Positions 1 to 8,181 of a stretch of DNA of 64,000 bases are shown here, one piece after another. The notes under the pieces were generated by a model, which was not told the DNA's origin, ran no database searches, and worked only from the letters and a program-made list of their open reading frames with translations. How positions within the stretch are numbered: the first letter of the stretch is position 1; each line of letters opens with the position of its first letter. The DNA comes from Pseudolysinimonas kribbensis (lineage in GTDB: Bacteria; Actinomycetota; Actinomycetes; Actinomycetales; Microbacteriaceae). The translations under genes were made by a program, and so were the position numbers. The stretch covers positions 2,852,001-2,916,000 of the forward strand of contig NZ_BSVB01000001.1 in the NCBI RefSeq assembly GCF_030161895.1, written 5' to 3'.

Positions 1-1
1 C

Positions 2-361
2 GAGCTCGAGGTCGGCCCGCGGGCGCTCGGCCTCCGCGGCGCGGAGCTCGCCGCGCGCATCGACCCGCTGCTCGAGCGGCTGCGCCTGGGCGCGCTCGCC
101 GACGCCCAGCCGCACACGCTCTCCGGCGGCGAGCAGCGCCGGCTGTCCGTCGGTGCGGTGCTCGCCGGCCGGCCCCGCGTGCTCGTGCTCGACGAGCCGA
201 CGTTCGGGCAGGACGCGGTCACCTGGGCCGAGCTCGTCGCCCTGCTCGCGGAGCTGCTGCGCGCGGGCACCGCGATCGTGACGACCACCCACGATGCGGA
301 GCTCGTGGCGGCCCTCGCCGACGCCCGGCTCGAGCTCGGCCGGGCGGCGGTGACCGCGTGA
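2..361 (+). CDS. ECF transporter ATP-binding subunit (C-terminal part)
   Basis: The reading frame is open from the window edge, so the Walker A end is missing. Visible are the ABC signature LSGGEQRR (about 118-141), Walker B with VLVLDEPT (about 179-202) and the H-loop TTTHD (about 281-295). It would hydrolyse ATP to drive an energy-coupling-factor vitamin or metal importer together with the next gene, whose GTG start overlaps this stop (GTGA). The membrane binding subunit (BioY-like or another) would lie upstream, outside the window, so the substrate is unknown. Confidence 0.9.
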   Translation, partial: ELEVGPRALGLRGAELAARIDPLLERLRLGALADAQPHTLSGGEQRRLSVGAVLAGRPRVLVLDEPTFGQDAVTWAELVALLAELLRAGTAIVTTTHDAELVAALADARLELGRAAVTA

Positions 362-1101
362 GCGTCAATCCGGTCACCAAGCTCGGCGTCGCGCTGCTCG
401 TGACGGTCGCGCTCGTGCTCTCCATCGACGTGGTGTCGGCGGGGGTGGTGCTCGTCGCCGTGCTCGTGCTCGCGCCGTTCGCCCGGGTGGGGCTCGGCGC
501 CGTGGCGCGGCGCAGCATCCCGCTCGTCGTGGCCGGGGCGCTGGCGGCGATCACGACGGCCCTCTACGGGGTCGACGCAGGGGCCGTGCTGCTCGCGCTC
601 GGGCCGGTCACGGTGACGAGCGGATCGCTCGCGCTCGCGGCGGCGGTCGGGTTGCGCGTGCTGGCGATCGGCATCCCGGGCATCCTGCTGCTCGCGACGA
701 TCGACCCGACCGACCTCGCGGACGGCCTCGCGCAGCGGCTGCACCTGCCGGCGCGGTTCGTGCTCGGCGCGCTGGCCGCGTTCCGGCTGGTGGGGCTGCT
801 CGTGGCCGACTGGCGCGACCTCGCGCTCGCCCGCCGGGCGCGCGGGATCGCCGACCGCGGCCGCATCCGGCGCGCGCTCGGACAGGCGATCGCCCTGCTC
901 GTGCTCGCGGTGCGTCGTGGAACGAAGCTCGCGACGGCGATGGAAGCCCGGGGTTTCGGCGCCCCGGGGCCGCGCACCTGGGCGCGCGCGTCGCGGTTCG
1001 GGGCGGGCGACCTCGTGCTCGCGGGGACCGGTGTCGTCGTCACGGCGCTCGCGATCGGCCTCGCCGTCGCGCTCGGCACCTGGAGGTTCGTCGGTGCCTG
1101 A
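358..1101 (+). CDS. ECF transporter transmembrane subunit EcfT
   Basis: A 247-residue hydrophobic protein of the CbiQ/EcfT type: N-terminal membrane segments, then a cytoplasmic part with the Ala-Arg-Gly coupling motifs seen here as RRARGIADRG and AMEARGFG (about residues 160-200), then a last membrane helix. It links the ATPases to the substrate-binding membrane subunit. The GTG start at 358 overlaps the ATPase stop, which indicates translational coupling. Length and motif order are normal for the family. Confidence 0.9.
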   Translation: MSVNPVTKLGVALLVTVALVLSIDVVSAGVVLVAVLVLAPFARVGLGAVARRSIPLVVAGALAAITTALYGVDAGAVLLALGPVTVTSGSLALAAAVGLRVLAIGIPGILLLATIDPTDLADGLAQRLHLPARFVLGALAAFRLVGLLVADWRDLALARRARGIADRGRIRRALGQAIALLVLAVRRGTKLATAMEARGFGAPGPRTWARASRFGAGDLVLAGTGVVVTALAIGLAVALGTWRFVGA

Positions 1102-1686
1102 GTTGTCGGTGCCTGAGCTCGTCACCTCGTTCGAGGACCTCGTCGCACGGGCGGCGGCGGTTCCGCGCCCGGTGGTGCTCGTCGACGGCGGCTCGGGGGC
1201 GGGCAAGACGAGCCTCGGCGAGCGGCTCGCGCCGGCCCTCGGCGCCCAGCTCGTGAGCCTCGACGACATCTACCCCGGGTGGGACGGCCTGGAGGCCGGG
1301 AGCGCCGCCGTCGTGGCGGACGTACTGCGCTCGGAGGATCCGGGATGGCGGGGCTGGGACTGGACCACCCAGCAGCCCGGGATCTGGCATCCGGTCGACC
1401 CCGCCCGCCCCCTCGTCGTCGAGGGCTGCGGCGCCCTCAGCCGCGCCGCCCGGCGCCTGGCCACCCTCGGCGTCTGGGTCGAGCTGGATGCCGCCTCGCG
1501 CCGCCGCCGCGCGCTCGCCCGCGACGGCGACGCCTACGCCCCCACTGGGACCGCTGGGCCCGCCAGGAGGCCGCCTTCGCCGCCCGCGAGCACCCGCACC
1601 TCCATGCCGACGTCACCTGGCCGGTCACTCGCGCGCCTCACCCCCAGCCGAGGCGGTGGAGTTCGTCGTCGTCGATGCCGAAGTAG
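1094..1686 (+). CDS. P-loop NTPase, uridine-kinase-like (frameshifted)
   Basis: The GTG start at 1094 overlaps the EcfT stop, so this is the third gene of the operon. The N-terminal part has a Walker A motif GGSGAGKT near residue 33 and SLDDIYPGW after the second strand, as in small nucleoside-kinase-like P-loop proteins. After GDAY the frame is lost; conserved-looking sequence (PHWDRWARQEAAF) resumes in the +1 frame. One C added to the C5 run at 1539-1543 restores one protein of about 198 residues. The 3' end overlaps the convergent zincin gene by about 49 nt, so the exact C-terminus is uncertain. The substrate is unknown. Confidence 0.7.
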
Positions 1687-1988
1687 TGGGCGATCTCGTG
1701 CACGAGCGTGACGTGCACCTCGTCGTGCAGCTCGTCGAGGTCGCGGCAGTACGCGAGCAGCGGCAGCCGGAACAGCACGATGCGATCCGGCAGCTCGCCG
1801 AACCCGTAGCGGTCGCGGCGCGTGAGGTCGACGCCCTGGTACTCGCCCAGGATGTCGGACCCGTCCTCCGGCGCGTCCTCGCACACGAAAACGACGTTCT
1901 CGAGCCCGTCGACCATCTCATCGGGCAGCGCGTCGAGCTCCTCGACGACGAGGGCCTCGAAGGCCTCGGCATCCACGTCGAGCGGCAT
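1638..1988 (-). CDS. Small zincin-type metallopeptidase family protein
   Basis: A 116-residue protein with the zinc-binding motif HEIAH near its C-terminus (VHEIAHYFGIDDDEL), typical of the short zincin family (Pfam Zincin_1) found beside clpS and DUF2017 genes in actinobacteria. The HExxH predicts a zinc peptidase, although no substrate is established for the family as far as I know. It starts 5 nt after the DUF2017 stop, so it is the last gene of the clpS operon. Confidence 0.88.
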   Translation of the reverse strand: MPLDVDAEAFEALVVEELDALPDEMVDGLENVVFVCEDAPEDGSDILGEYQGVDLTRRDRYGFGELPDRIVLFRLPLLAYCRDLDELHDEVHVTLVHEIAHYFGIDDDELHRLGWG

Positions 1989-1993
1989 CGCTC

Positions 1994-2449
1994 TCAGCGA
2001 TCGACGGCGTCGACGAGGCGCGCCTGCAGCTCGGCGAGCCAGTGGTACACCTGCCCGAGCTGGTCGTCGGGCACGGTGTCGTCGTCGTGCCGGATGCCGA
2101 GCCGCTCGGCGATCACGAGCCTCAGGTCGGTGAGCGCCGGCAGCCAGGCGCCGACGGCATCCGGGTCGAGCAGGATGCGCCCGTCGCCCGCCGCCGCGAT
2201 CGATGCCGCGATCCGGCCCGCGTTCGCGCTCTTGCGCTCGACGAGGCCCTCGTAGGTGTACCGGCGGAACTCGTCGTCGGCGTCCGGATCGTCGCGGTAC
2301 GCCACCGGGAACAGCCGGTCGTGCACGGCGTCGTCACCCTCGTCGTCGTGCAGCACCTCGTCGTACTGGGTCGCGAGCGAGGCGAGCAGGTCGCGCTCGA
2401 CCGCGTCGAGCCCCACGACGATGTCGCCGCGCCGGCGCTGCACCCTCAT
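1994..2449 (-). CDS. DUF2017 family protein
   Basis: A 151-residue acidic protein rich in Asp clusters (for example DDPDADDEFRR). It has the gene position and length of DUF2017 proteins, which sit between clpS and a small zincin in many actinobacteria. No catalytic motif is visible. It follows clpS by 16 nt in the same direction, so a role near ClpS or N-end-rule proteolysis is a guess from neighbourhood only. Confidence 0.85.
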   Translation of the reverse strand: MRVQRRRGDIVVGLDAVERDLLASLATQYDEVLHDDEGDDAVHDRLFPVAYRDDPDADDEFRRYTYEGLVERKSANAGRIAASIAAAGDGRILLDPDAVGAWLPALTDLRLVIAERLGIRHDDDTVPDDQLGQVYHWLAELQARLVDAVDR

Positions 2450-2465
2450 CGCGTCTCGCTCCGCA

Positions 2466-2750
2466 TCAGATCCGCTCCACGGTCGCCCACAGCCCGAACT
2501 CGTGCATCGCCTCGGTGTGCCGCTCCATCTCCTCGCGCGGGCCCGACGCCACCGTCGCCCGGCCCTCGTGGTGCACGAGCAGCATGAGCCGCTCGGCCTC
2601 CCGGCGGGGGTAGCCGAAGTAGGTGCGGAAGACGTGCGTCACGTAGGTCATGAGGTTCACCGGATCGTTCCACACGACGGTGCTCCAGGCGCGGTCGGGC
2701 TCGAAGAGCTCGCGCTCCTCGAGGGCCTCGTCCGGCTGGGTCAGTGACAT
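2466..2750 (-). CDS. clpS: ATP-dependent Clp protease adaptor ClpS
   Basis: 94 residues. The core contains WNDPVNLMTYV (the N-degron-binding loop with the conserved Asn-Asp), FGYPRREAERLMLLVHHEGRA and a C-terminal Glu-rich helix, all typical of ClpS, which hands N-end-rule substrates to the ClpAP/ClpCP machine. The ATG at 2750 lies only 2 nt after the CCA end of tRNA-His, with no room for a Shine-Dalgarno site, so the mRNA is probably released leaderless by tRNA 3' processing or has its own start close by. Confidence 0.93.
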   Translation of the reverse strand: MSLTQPDEALEERELFEPDRAWSTVVWNDPVNLMTYVTHVFRTYFGYPRREAERLMLLVHHEGRATVASGPREEMERHTEAMHEFGLWATVERI

Positions 2751-2752
2751 CG

Positions 2753-2829
2753 TGGGGTGGATGACGGGGCTCGAACCCGCGACCACCGGCACCACAAGCC
2801 AGTGCTCTACCAACTGAGCTACATCCACC
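2753..2829 (-). tRNA. tRNA-His(GTG)
   Basis: Full cloverleaf on the minus strand: acceptor GTGGATG/CATCCAC, D-arm with AGCTCAGTTGGTAGAGC, anticodon stem CTGGC/GCCGG around TTGTGGT (anticodon GTG) and T-loop TTCGAGC. It has the extra G at position -1 (2829) opposite C73, diagnostic for tRNA-His, and an encoded CCA at 2753-2755. Confidence 0.97.
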
Positions 2830-2864
2830 ATGCGCCCTCCCACGTGTGGCTGGGCAACCCCACG

Positions 2865-2870
2865 ATTGTA
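2865..2870 (-). promoter_or_regulatory. -10 hexamer of tRNA-His
   Basis: TACAAT on the minus strand, 36 nt before the mature 5' end of the tRNA. No convincing -35 element is seen. Confidence 0.5.
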
Positions 2871-2961
2871 GAGCACCGCGCGGGCTCCGCGACGCGCGCC
2901 GCGAGGCCGCGACGTGCGTGTTCCGCCGAACGGGCGCCTCGCGGACGCGGGCCGGTGACGC

Positions 2962-3599
2962 TCAGTCGTGCGGGGCGTGCGCCGGCAGCTGGTCGGCCCA
3001 CGCGGCGGTGGTCGCGGCCGACACCTCCTGGGCCTGCTCCGAGCTCGGTCCCGGCTCGGTGACGAAGAGGATGCGGCGGTAGTAGTCGAGCTCGCGGATC
3101 GACTCGAGGATGTCGGCGAGCGCCCGGTGTCCGCCGTTCTTTGCGGGCGCCTGGAAGTAGGCACGCGGGTACCAGCGGCGGGCCAGCTCCTTGATCGACG
3201 ACACGTCGACGCTGCGGTAGTGCAGGTGCTGGTCGACCCGCGGCATGAACTTCGCCAGGAACGAGCGGTCGGTGCCGATCGTGTTGCCCGCCAGCGGCGC
3301 CGACTGCGCGTCGGGTGCGAACTTCAGGATGTACTCGAGCACCTCGTACTCGGCCTCGCCGAGGCTCTTGCCGTGCGGGATCTCGTCGATGAGCCCGGAG
3401 GTCGTGTGCATCGCGACGACGAAGTCGCTCATGTGCTCGAAGGCCTCGGCATCCGGCTTGATGACGATCGAGAAGCCGGGGTCGAGGGCTTGAGGTCGTA
3501 GTCGGTGACCACGACGGCGACCTCGACGAGCTCGTCGATCGACAGATCGAGGCCGGTCATCTCGCAGTCGATCCAGACGAGGACGTCGTGCGCTGCCAT
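2962..3599 (-). CDS. orn: Oligoribonuclease (frameshifted)
   Basis: A DEDDh 3'-5' exonuclease that degrades 2-5 nt RNA. The N-terminus shows [11 protein letters not shown] (the Asp-x-Glu metal ligands), the middle has [15 protein letters not shown], and near the end HRALADI supplies the catalytic His and Asp. The frame breaks after DYDLKP; adding one C to the run at 3486-3488 (GGG on the plus strand) joins the two parts into about 212 residues. The ATG at 3599 follows a TAGAGT hexamer by 6 nt, so transcription is probably leaderless. Confidence 0.93.
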
Positions 3600-3704
3600 G
3601 CCCCGACTCTAGCGGCGCACCCCGACGACCCGCCCCGCGCAGGTGATCGTGCGCGAGCACATCGCGCCCCTTCCCTGAGCCTTTCGCCATCCGATCGCGC
3701 TCGC

Positions 3705-3748
3705 GCGGCACGCATCCGATGGCGAAACGTCGATCGGATGCGTGCCGC
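3705..3748. terminator. Perfect 16-bp inverted repeat, probable terminator of the MFS gene
   Basis: GCGGCACGCATCCGAT (3705-3720) and its exact complement (3733-3748) with a 12-nt loop, directly after the MFS stop at 3749. A second overlapping inverted repeat (TTCGCCAT 3683-3690 with ATGGCGAA 3719-3726) offers an alternative fold. There is no U tract. Confidence 0.6.
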
Positions 3749-5015
3749 TCAGGCCGCGTCGGCGACGCCGATGTCCTCGGCCTCCTCGCGCACGGTCTCC
3801 TCGCCGCCGTCGATACGGCGCAGCTGATGGCGGCCCGCGACGATGAGCACCGTCGCGACGAGCACCGACGCGCCGCCGACGTAGAACGAGATCGCCGGGT
3901 CGCCGGTCCAGGCGGCGATCGCGGCGGCGAGCGGGGAGCGGCCGCGCCCCGATGAACCGCACGAACGAGTACGCCGACGACGCGACCGAGCGCGGCAGGT
4001 CGGTGGCGTTCATGACCGCCTCGGTGAGAACGGTGTTGAGCACGCCCAGGAACAGCCCGCCCACGATGATGCAGACGATGATCCCGACCGTGCTCGCGAC
4101 CAGCAGGCCCACGAGCCCGAGGTCGATCGCGAGCAGCGGCAGCACGACGGCCAGCACCGTCGACCGCGGCATCCGAGCGGTCAGGATCGGTGCGACCCAC
4201 ACGCTCGTCACGGCGACCGCGACGCCCCAGCCGAAGAACACGAAGCCGAGATCGAGCGCCGTGAACCCGTTCAGCCCGGGGGCGAACGGCGAGAACGCGA
4301 GCAGGGTGAAGAAGCCGACGTTGTAGAACAGGGCGGCGAGCGCCAGCACCAGCAGCGTGCGGTTGCCGAGCGCGCGCAGCGGCGCCGTGAACCGGGTCTT
4401 CTCACGCACGACGCCCTGGGCCTCCCGGGGCAGGAGCACCAGGATCGCGACGAACGCGATCGCCATGAGCACCGAGACGCCGAAGAACGGGCCCTGCCAC
4501 GCGATCGACCCGAGGAGGCCGCCGACGAGCGGACCGACCGCGATGCCCAGCCCGAGCGCCGCCTCGTACAGGATGATCGCCGCGCTCGTGCCGCCGGATG
4601 CCGCCCCCACGATGGTGGCGAGCGCCGTGGAGATGAACAGCGCGTTGCCGAAGCCCCAGCCGGCGCGGAATCCGATGATCGCCTCCACGGACGGGCTGAG
4701 CGCCGCGAGCAGCGCGAACAGCACGATGAAGGCGAGGCCGATCAGCAGGGTCAGGCGGGCGCCGATCCGGCTGGAGATGAAGCTCGTGACGAGCATCATG
4801 AGTCCGGTGATCGCGAGGTAGCTCGTGAACAGCAGCTCGGTCTCGGTCGCGGTGGCGTGCAGCTCGGTGGCGATGCCCTTGAGGATCGGGTCGACGAGCC
4901 CGATGCCCATGAACGCGATGACGCACGCGAACGCGATCGCCCACACCGTGCGCGGCTGCTTCAGGATGCTGGCGGTCTCGCCGGTGGCGTTGCCGTGCGC
5001 GGGTGCGGTGCTCAT
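3749..5015 (-). CDS. MFS transporter (frameshifted)
   Basis: A 12-helix-type drug/sugar efflux permease of about 420 residues; loops such as FISSRIGARL after helix 2 fit the major facilitator fold. The ATG at 5015 overlaps the marR stop (ATGA), so the pair is coupled and the transporter is probably controlled by that MarR protein. Near 3933-3950 the frame is lost after SFVRFIG; adding one base to each of the runs GGGG 3933-3936 and CCCC 3947-3950 restores a tail ending in GVADAA at 3749. The substrate is unknown. Confidence 0.88.
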
Positions 5016-5450
5016 GAGGCCGCCTCCTTCTCGACCGCGGTGCGCGCGGCCATCAACTCGGTCGCGCGCTCGAGCGCTCGCCAGTCGGCGTCGTCGAGGT
5101 CGCGGAAGAACGGTTCGAGGGCCGTGCCGATCTCGGCGCGGTAGGCGTGCAGTGTCGCGGTGCCCTTGGGCGTGATCCGGATCAGCCACGCGCGCGAGTC
5201 GGCGGTGTCGGCGATGCGCGACACGAACTCCTCCTCGACCAGCTGTCCGAGGGCGCGCGTCATGCCGGGCTGGGTGACGCGGCAGGCGGTCGCGAGCTCG
5301 CCGACCCGCATCGGGCCGTCGCTCTCGAGGATGCCGAGCGCCCGCCAGATCGCGGAGGGTGCGGTTGCCGGTCGCCTGGGCCGCGACCCGCACGAGGCGG
5401 TTGCTCGCGACCAGCAGGGCGGAGAGGGTCTCGCGTCGGGTCGAAGTCAT
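5012..5450 (-). CDS. MarR family transcriptional regulator (frameshifted)
   Basis: The winged-helix region reads MRVGELATACRVTQPGMTRA (recognition helix) followed by a wing with RAWLIRITPKG, standard for MarR repressors. The N-terminal 30 residues are in another frame; the break is near 5359-5361 (a run shortened by two bases, or one base gained). It starts at 5450 inside a 26-bp palindromic operator, so autorepression is likely. It controls the coupled MFS gene by inference. Confidence 0.88.
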
Positions 5451-5476
5451 ATACCCAGTTTATATAACATTGGTAT
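5451..5476. promoter_or_regulatory. Palindromic MarR-type operator over the marR promoter
   Basis: A 26-bp imperfect palindrome with outer arms ATACC/GGTAT and inner TTTATATAA; 20 of 26 positions agree with the reverse complement. It is AT-rich in a very GC-rich context, lies directly before the marR ATG, and covers its likely -10 (TATATA). It also lies upstream of the divergent gene at 5526, so it may act on both. Confidence 0.7.
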
Positions 5477-5525
5477 GTATTGCTGGTCACGGAATCCCGC
5501 GGCCCCCGCCGGCGTTGTCCCCGGC

Positions 5526-5786
5526 GTGATCGTCGAGCTCTACAGTTCGAGCTTCTGCGGCGCCTGCACGGCGACGCGGGCCGTGCTCGACGAGGCCGCG
5601 CGCCTGGTTCCGGCGGCATCCGTCGTCGAGCGCAACGTCGCGAGCGCTCCGGATGCCGCGGCCGCCGAGCGGATCCGCGCGACTCCCACGGTCATCGTGC
5701 GCCGCGAGGACGGCACCGAGGTCTTCCGCGCGGAGGGCGTGCCCACCGTGCAGCGCGTGCTCGCCGCGCTCGCGCTCGCGGTCTGA
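5526..5786 (+). CDS. Thioredoxin/glutaredoxin-fold protein
   Basis: An 86-residue single-domain protein starting with a GTG. Residues 3-14 read VELYSSSFCGAC, giving the redox motif CGAC after the first strand. The cis-Pro loop is ATPTVIV near residue 57, and the last helix follows GVPTVQRVL. This fits a small thiol-disulfide reductase. It is divergent from marR and shares its operator region. The partner reductase is unknown. Confidence 0.85.
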   Translation: MIVELYSSSFCGACTATRAVLDEAARLVPAASVVERNVASAPDAAAAERIRATPTVIVRREDGTEVFRAEGVPTVQRVLAALALAV

Positions 5787-5815
5787 GCGCCCGCCCGCCT
5801 GCCTGGACGGCATCC

Positions 5816-5868
5816 ATCTGACGCGAATGCACGGTCAGAGCGCGCCGCACCCGGCATTCGCGTCAGAT
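5816..5868. repeat. Perfect 15-bp inverted repeat between convergent units
   Basis: ATCTGACGCGAATGC (5816-5830) and its exact complement (5854-5868) with a 23-nt spacer, between the thioredoxin-like gene and tRNA-Arg. It may act as a bidirectional terminator. The arm resembles in style the palindromes at 60981 and 62068. Confidence 0.6.
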
Positions 5869-5889
5869 CGAGGGCGGCTCCGGAGCCAG

Positions 5890-5961
5890 TCCCCCGGAGA
5901 GATTCGAACTCCCGACCAGCCGGGTAGAAACCGGATGCTCTATCCACTGAGCTACGGGGGC
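5890..5961 (-). tRNA. tRNA-Arg(TCT)
   Basis: Minus-strand cloverleaf: acceptor GCCCCCG, D-arm AGCTCAGTGGATAGAGC, anticodon loop TTTCTAC (anticodon TCT), T-arm GGGAG TTCGAAT CTCTC. The 3' acceptor strand reads CGGGGGA, so G1 has no C partner; one missing C before the A would give a normal CGGGGGC plus A73. Pair 27-43 is T-C. No CCA is encoded. A TACTCT -10 lies at 5972-5977 (minus). Confidence 0.88.
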
Positions 5962-5988
5962 AACCGAGCCCAGAGTAGAGCACCGCCT

Positions 5989-6657
5989 TCAGTTCGCGGC
6001 CTTCTCGGCGGGCGCCGCCGGCGAGGTGCCGAATGCGGGCAGCGCCGTGGTCGCGCCGCCGACCGGCAGCGACGCCGCGTGCTCCGGCGCCTCGTGGGTC
6101 GTCGCGGTCACCTGCTCCTCGGCCCACTTCTGCTGCTCGACCACGAGCGGATCGGGGCCCTGGTCGTCGTAGCGCCAGCGCTGCAGATCGGTCGTGAACA
6201 GCCGCTTGCCCTTGCCCGGCTTGTGCAGCCAGAGCACGAGGCGATCGCGGTACTCCGAGAAGGTCTGGTCGGCCGCGTAGCTGTAGCTGACGGAGTTCGT
6301 CCGCATCTCGGCGAGCTGGTGCGTGGCCCAGTCGGCGGCGAGTCCGGCGCCCGAGATCGGCAGCAGGCGCACCATGACGTCCGCCTCGCTCGCGAGATGG
6401 GCGGCGTGCTCCTTCGCGGCGGCGGACTGGCTGTGCCACTTGGCGGCATCCTGACCCGCCTGGATGAGCGCGGTCACCGCCGACGCGCGCGTCTCGTGAT
6501 CGCGCTGGGCCACCAGTCGCCGGGTGACGCCGCGCCCGATGACGGCCCCGACGATGCCGGCGACCACGATCGCGATGAAGGGGATGATCGCCCCCGAGAT
6601 GATCCGCCACCCTGCGTCGGACTGGGTCCAGTCGACGAGGTCGTTCCACCACTGCAT
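5989..6657 (-). CDS. Membrane-anchored protein of unknown function
   Basis: 222 residues. A single hydrophobic helix near residues 19-42 (IISGAIIPFIAIVVAGIVGAV) is followed by a long soluble, probably helical part with RLVAQRDHETRAS and a Pro/Ala-rich tail. I do not recognise a family. The ATG at 6657 follows TATGGT by 6 nt (leaderless layout), which fixes the start against a longer upstream reading frame. Confidence 0.72.
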   Translation of the reverse strand: MQWWNDLVDWTQSDAGWRIISGAIIPFIAIVVAGIVGAVIGRGVTRRLVAQRDHETRASAVTALIQAGQDAAKWHSQSAAAKEHAAHLASEADVMVRLLPISGAGLAADWATHQLAEMRTNSVSYSYAADQTFSEYRDRLVLWLHKPGKGKRLFTTDLQRWRYDDQGPDPLVVEQQKWAEEQVTATTHEAPEHAASLPVGGATTALPAFGTSPAAPAEKAAN

Positions 6658-6736
6658 GCGCGCACCATAACCCCGGCGCCCGCGCGGGCGGGAACCGAAT
6701 CGCCGGTCGAGGCCGAAGGCGCTCGCGGCGGGGCGA

Positions 6737-6991
6737 CTACGCGAAGCGCAGGGCGTCGAGCGCCTCGTCGGGCGACCAGAACTCGCCGACGACCGTGAAC
6801 CCGGCGGCGCGGGGCCGCATGCGCTTGGCGCGGTACCGGACGCCCGCGGCATCCGGAACCGTCTCGACGTACCCGAGCACGCTGCCGTCGCGGTGCAGCA
6901 CCCGGGTCAGCCCGGCGTGCAGCGGCACGAGCCGCAGGCCCGGGAACGACCGGGAGGTCGGCAGGGGAGCGCTGCGCTCGAGGAGGTCCAT
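6737..6991 (-). CDS. Small hypothetical protein
   Basis: 84 residues with a compact, beta-rich look: GLTRVLHRDGSVLGYVE, then RYRAKRM and a short final helix SPDEALDALRFA. I recognise no family. A CATGAT hexamer lies 6 nt before the ATG. The arrangement is typical of short conserved Microbacteriaceae proteins. Confidence 0.65.
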   Translation of the reverse strand: MDLLERSAPLPTSRSFPGLRLVPLHAGLTRVLHRDGSVLGYVETVPDAAGVRYRAKRMRPRAAGFTVVGEFWSPDEALDALRFA

Positions 6992-7025
6992 GCGCCGATC
7001 ATGACCCCGGCCACCGACATTCCGG

Positions 7026-7056
7026 CCGGACCGGGGCTTTCGTGCGCTCGGTCCGG
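7026..7056 (-). terminator. Hairpin after the aldo/keto reductase
   Basis: CCGGACCG (7026-7033) pairs with CGGTCCGG (7049-7056) across a 15-nt loop, 8 nt beyond the reductase stop. A short stem without a U run. Confidence 0.4.
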
Positions 7057-7064
7057 ACCGACGC

Positions 7065-8069
7065 TCAGGCCTCTCCGACGCCCTCGCGGGCCAGCGGCTC
7101 GATCGCCGCGAGCTCATCGGCGGTCAGCGGCGCGGCCGTCGCAGCGCGCAGGTTGTCCTCGAGCTGCGCGACGCTCGAGGCGCCGATGAGCGCGCTCGTG
7201 ACCTCCGGATGCCGCAGCACCCAGGTGAGCGCGAGTTGCGCGAGGGTCTGGCCGCGGCCCCGGGCGATCTCGTTCAGCGCCCGCGCCGTCTCGAGGTATT
7301 CGGGCGAGATGTTGCGCTCTGTCATCCAACGGCCGATCGCCGCCCGGGAGTCGCTCGGCACGCCCGCGAGATAGCGGTCGGTGAGCAGGCCCTGCGCGAG
7401 GGGCGAGTAGACGATCGCCCCGGCGCCGACCTGCGCGAGCACGGGCAGCAGCCCGCGCTCGATCTCGCGGTCGAACATGTTGTATCGCGGCTGGTGGATG
7501 AGCAGCGGCACGCCGTCGGCCGCGAGCGCCGCCGCCGCGGCCCGGGTCTGCTCCGGGTCGTAGTTCGAGACGCCGGCGTACAGCGCCTTGCCGGCCCGCA
7601 CCGCCGACGCCAGGGCGCCCATGGTCTCCTCGATCGGGGTGCTCGGGTCGGGCCGGTGCGAGTAGAAGATGTCGACGTAGTCGAGCCCCATCCGTCCCAG
7701 CGACTGGTCGAGCGAGGCCAGCATGCCCTTGCGCGATCCCCACTCGCCGTACGGGCCCGGCCACATCCGATAACCCGCCTTGGTCGATACCACCAGCTCG
7801 TCCCGATACGGCCGCAGGTCGGAGGCGAGCACCGCCCCGAAGGTGCGCTCGGCATCCCCGCCGTCCGGGCCGTAGTTGTTGGCGAGGTCGATGTGCGTCA
7901 CGCCGAGATCGAACGCGCGCAGCAGGATCTCGCGCTGGGTCTGGCGCGGACGGTCGGAACCGAAGTTGTTCCACAGGCCGAGCGAGATGCGGGGGAGCAG
8001 GAGACCGCTGCGCCCGGAGCGCTCGTACGGCATCCGGTCGTATCGGTCGTCGGCGGCGAGATGGGTCAC
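7065..8069 (-). CDS. Aldo/keto reductase, L-glyceraldehyde-3-phosphate reductase type
   Basis: About 334 residues. The tetrad of the AKR fold is visible: Asp and Tyr in HIDLANNYGP, Lys in VVSTKAGY, and His in IFYSHRPDP; NADPH-binding sequences lie near ALIGASS at the end. The opening (MPYERSGRSGLLLPRISLGLW) and the NNFG segment match the YghZ/Gpr subgroup, which reduces small aldehydes such as methylglyoxal. The GTG at 8069 is preferred because TAGGCT ends 7 nt before it. Confidence 0.9.
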   Translation of the reverse strand: MTHLAADDRYDRMPYERSGRSGLLLPRISLGLWNNFGSDRPRQTQREILLRAFDLGVTHIDLANNYGPDGGDAERTFGAVLASDLRPYRDELVVSTKAGYRMWPGPYGEWGSRKGMLASLDQSLGRMGLDYVDIFYSHRPDPSTPIEETMGALASAVRAGKALYAGVSNYDPEQTRAAAAALAADGVPLLIHQPRYNMFDREIERGLLPVLAQVGAGAIVYSPLAQGLLTDRYLAGVPSDSRAAIGRWMTERNISPEYLETARALNEIARGRGQTLAQLALTWVLRHPEVTSALIGASSVAQLEDNLRAATAAPLTADELAAIEPLAREGVGEA

Positions 8070-8181
8070 TCGTGGCAGCCTAGGTCGCGTCCTGAGGGGT
8101 TGCCGCCAAACCGGGCCAGGATGGGTCGCCCGGCGTACCGTGAGTCGCATCCGAAGTTCCGCTTCCGAAGGGAGTTCGACG

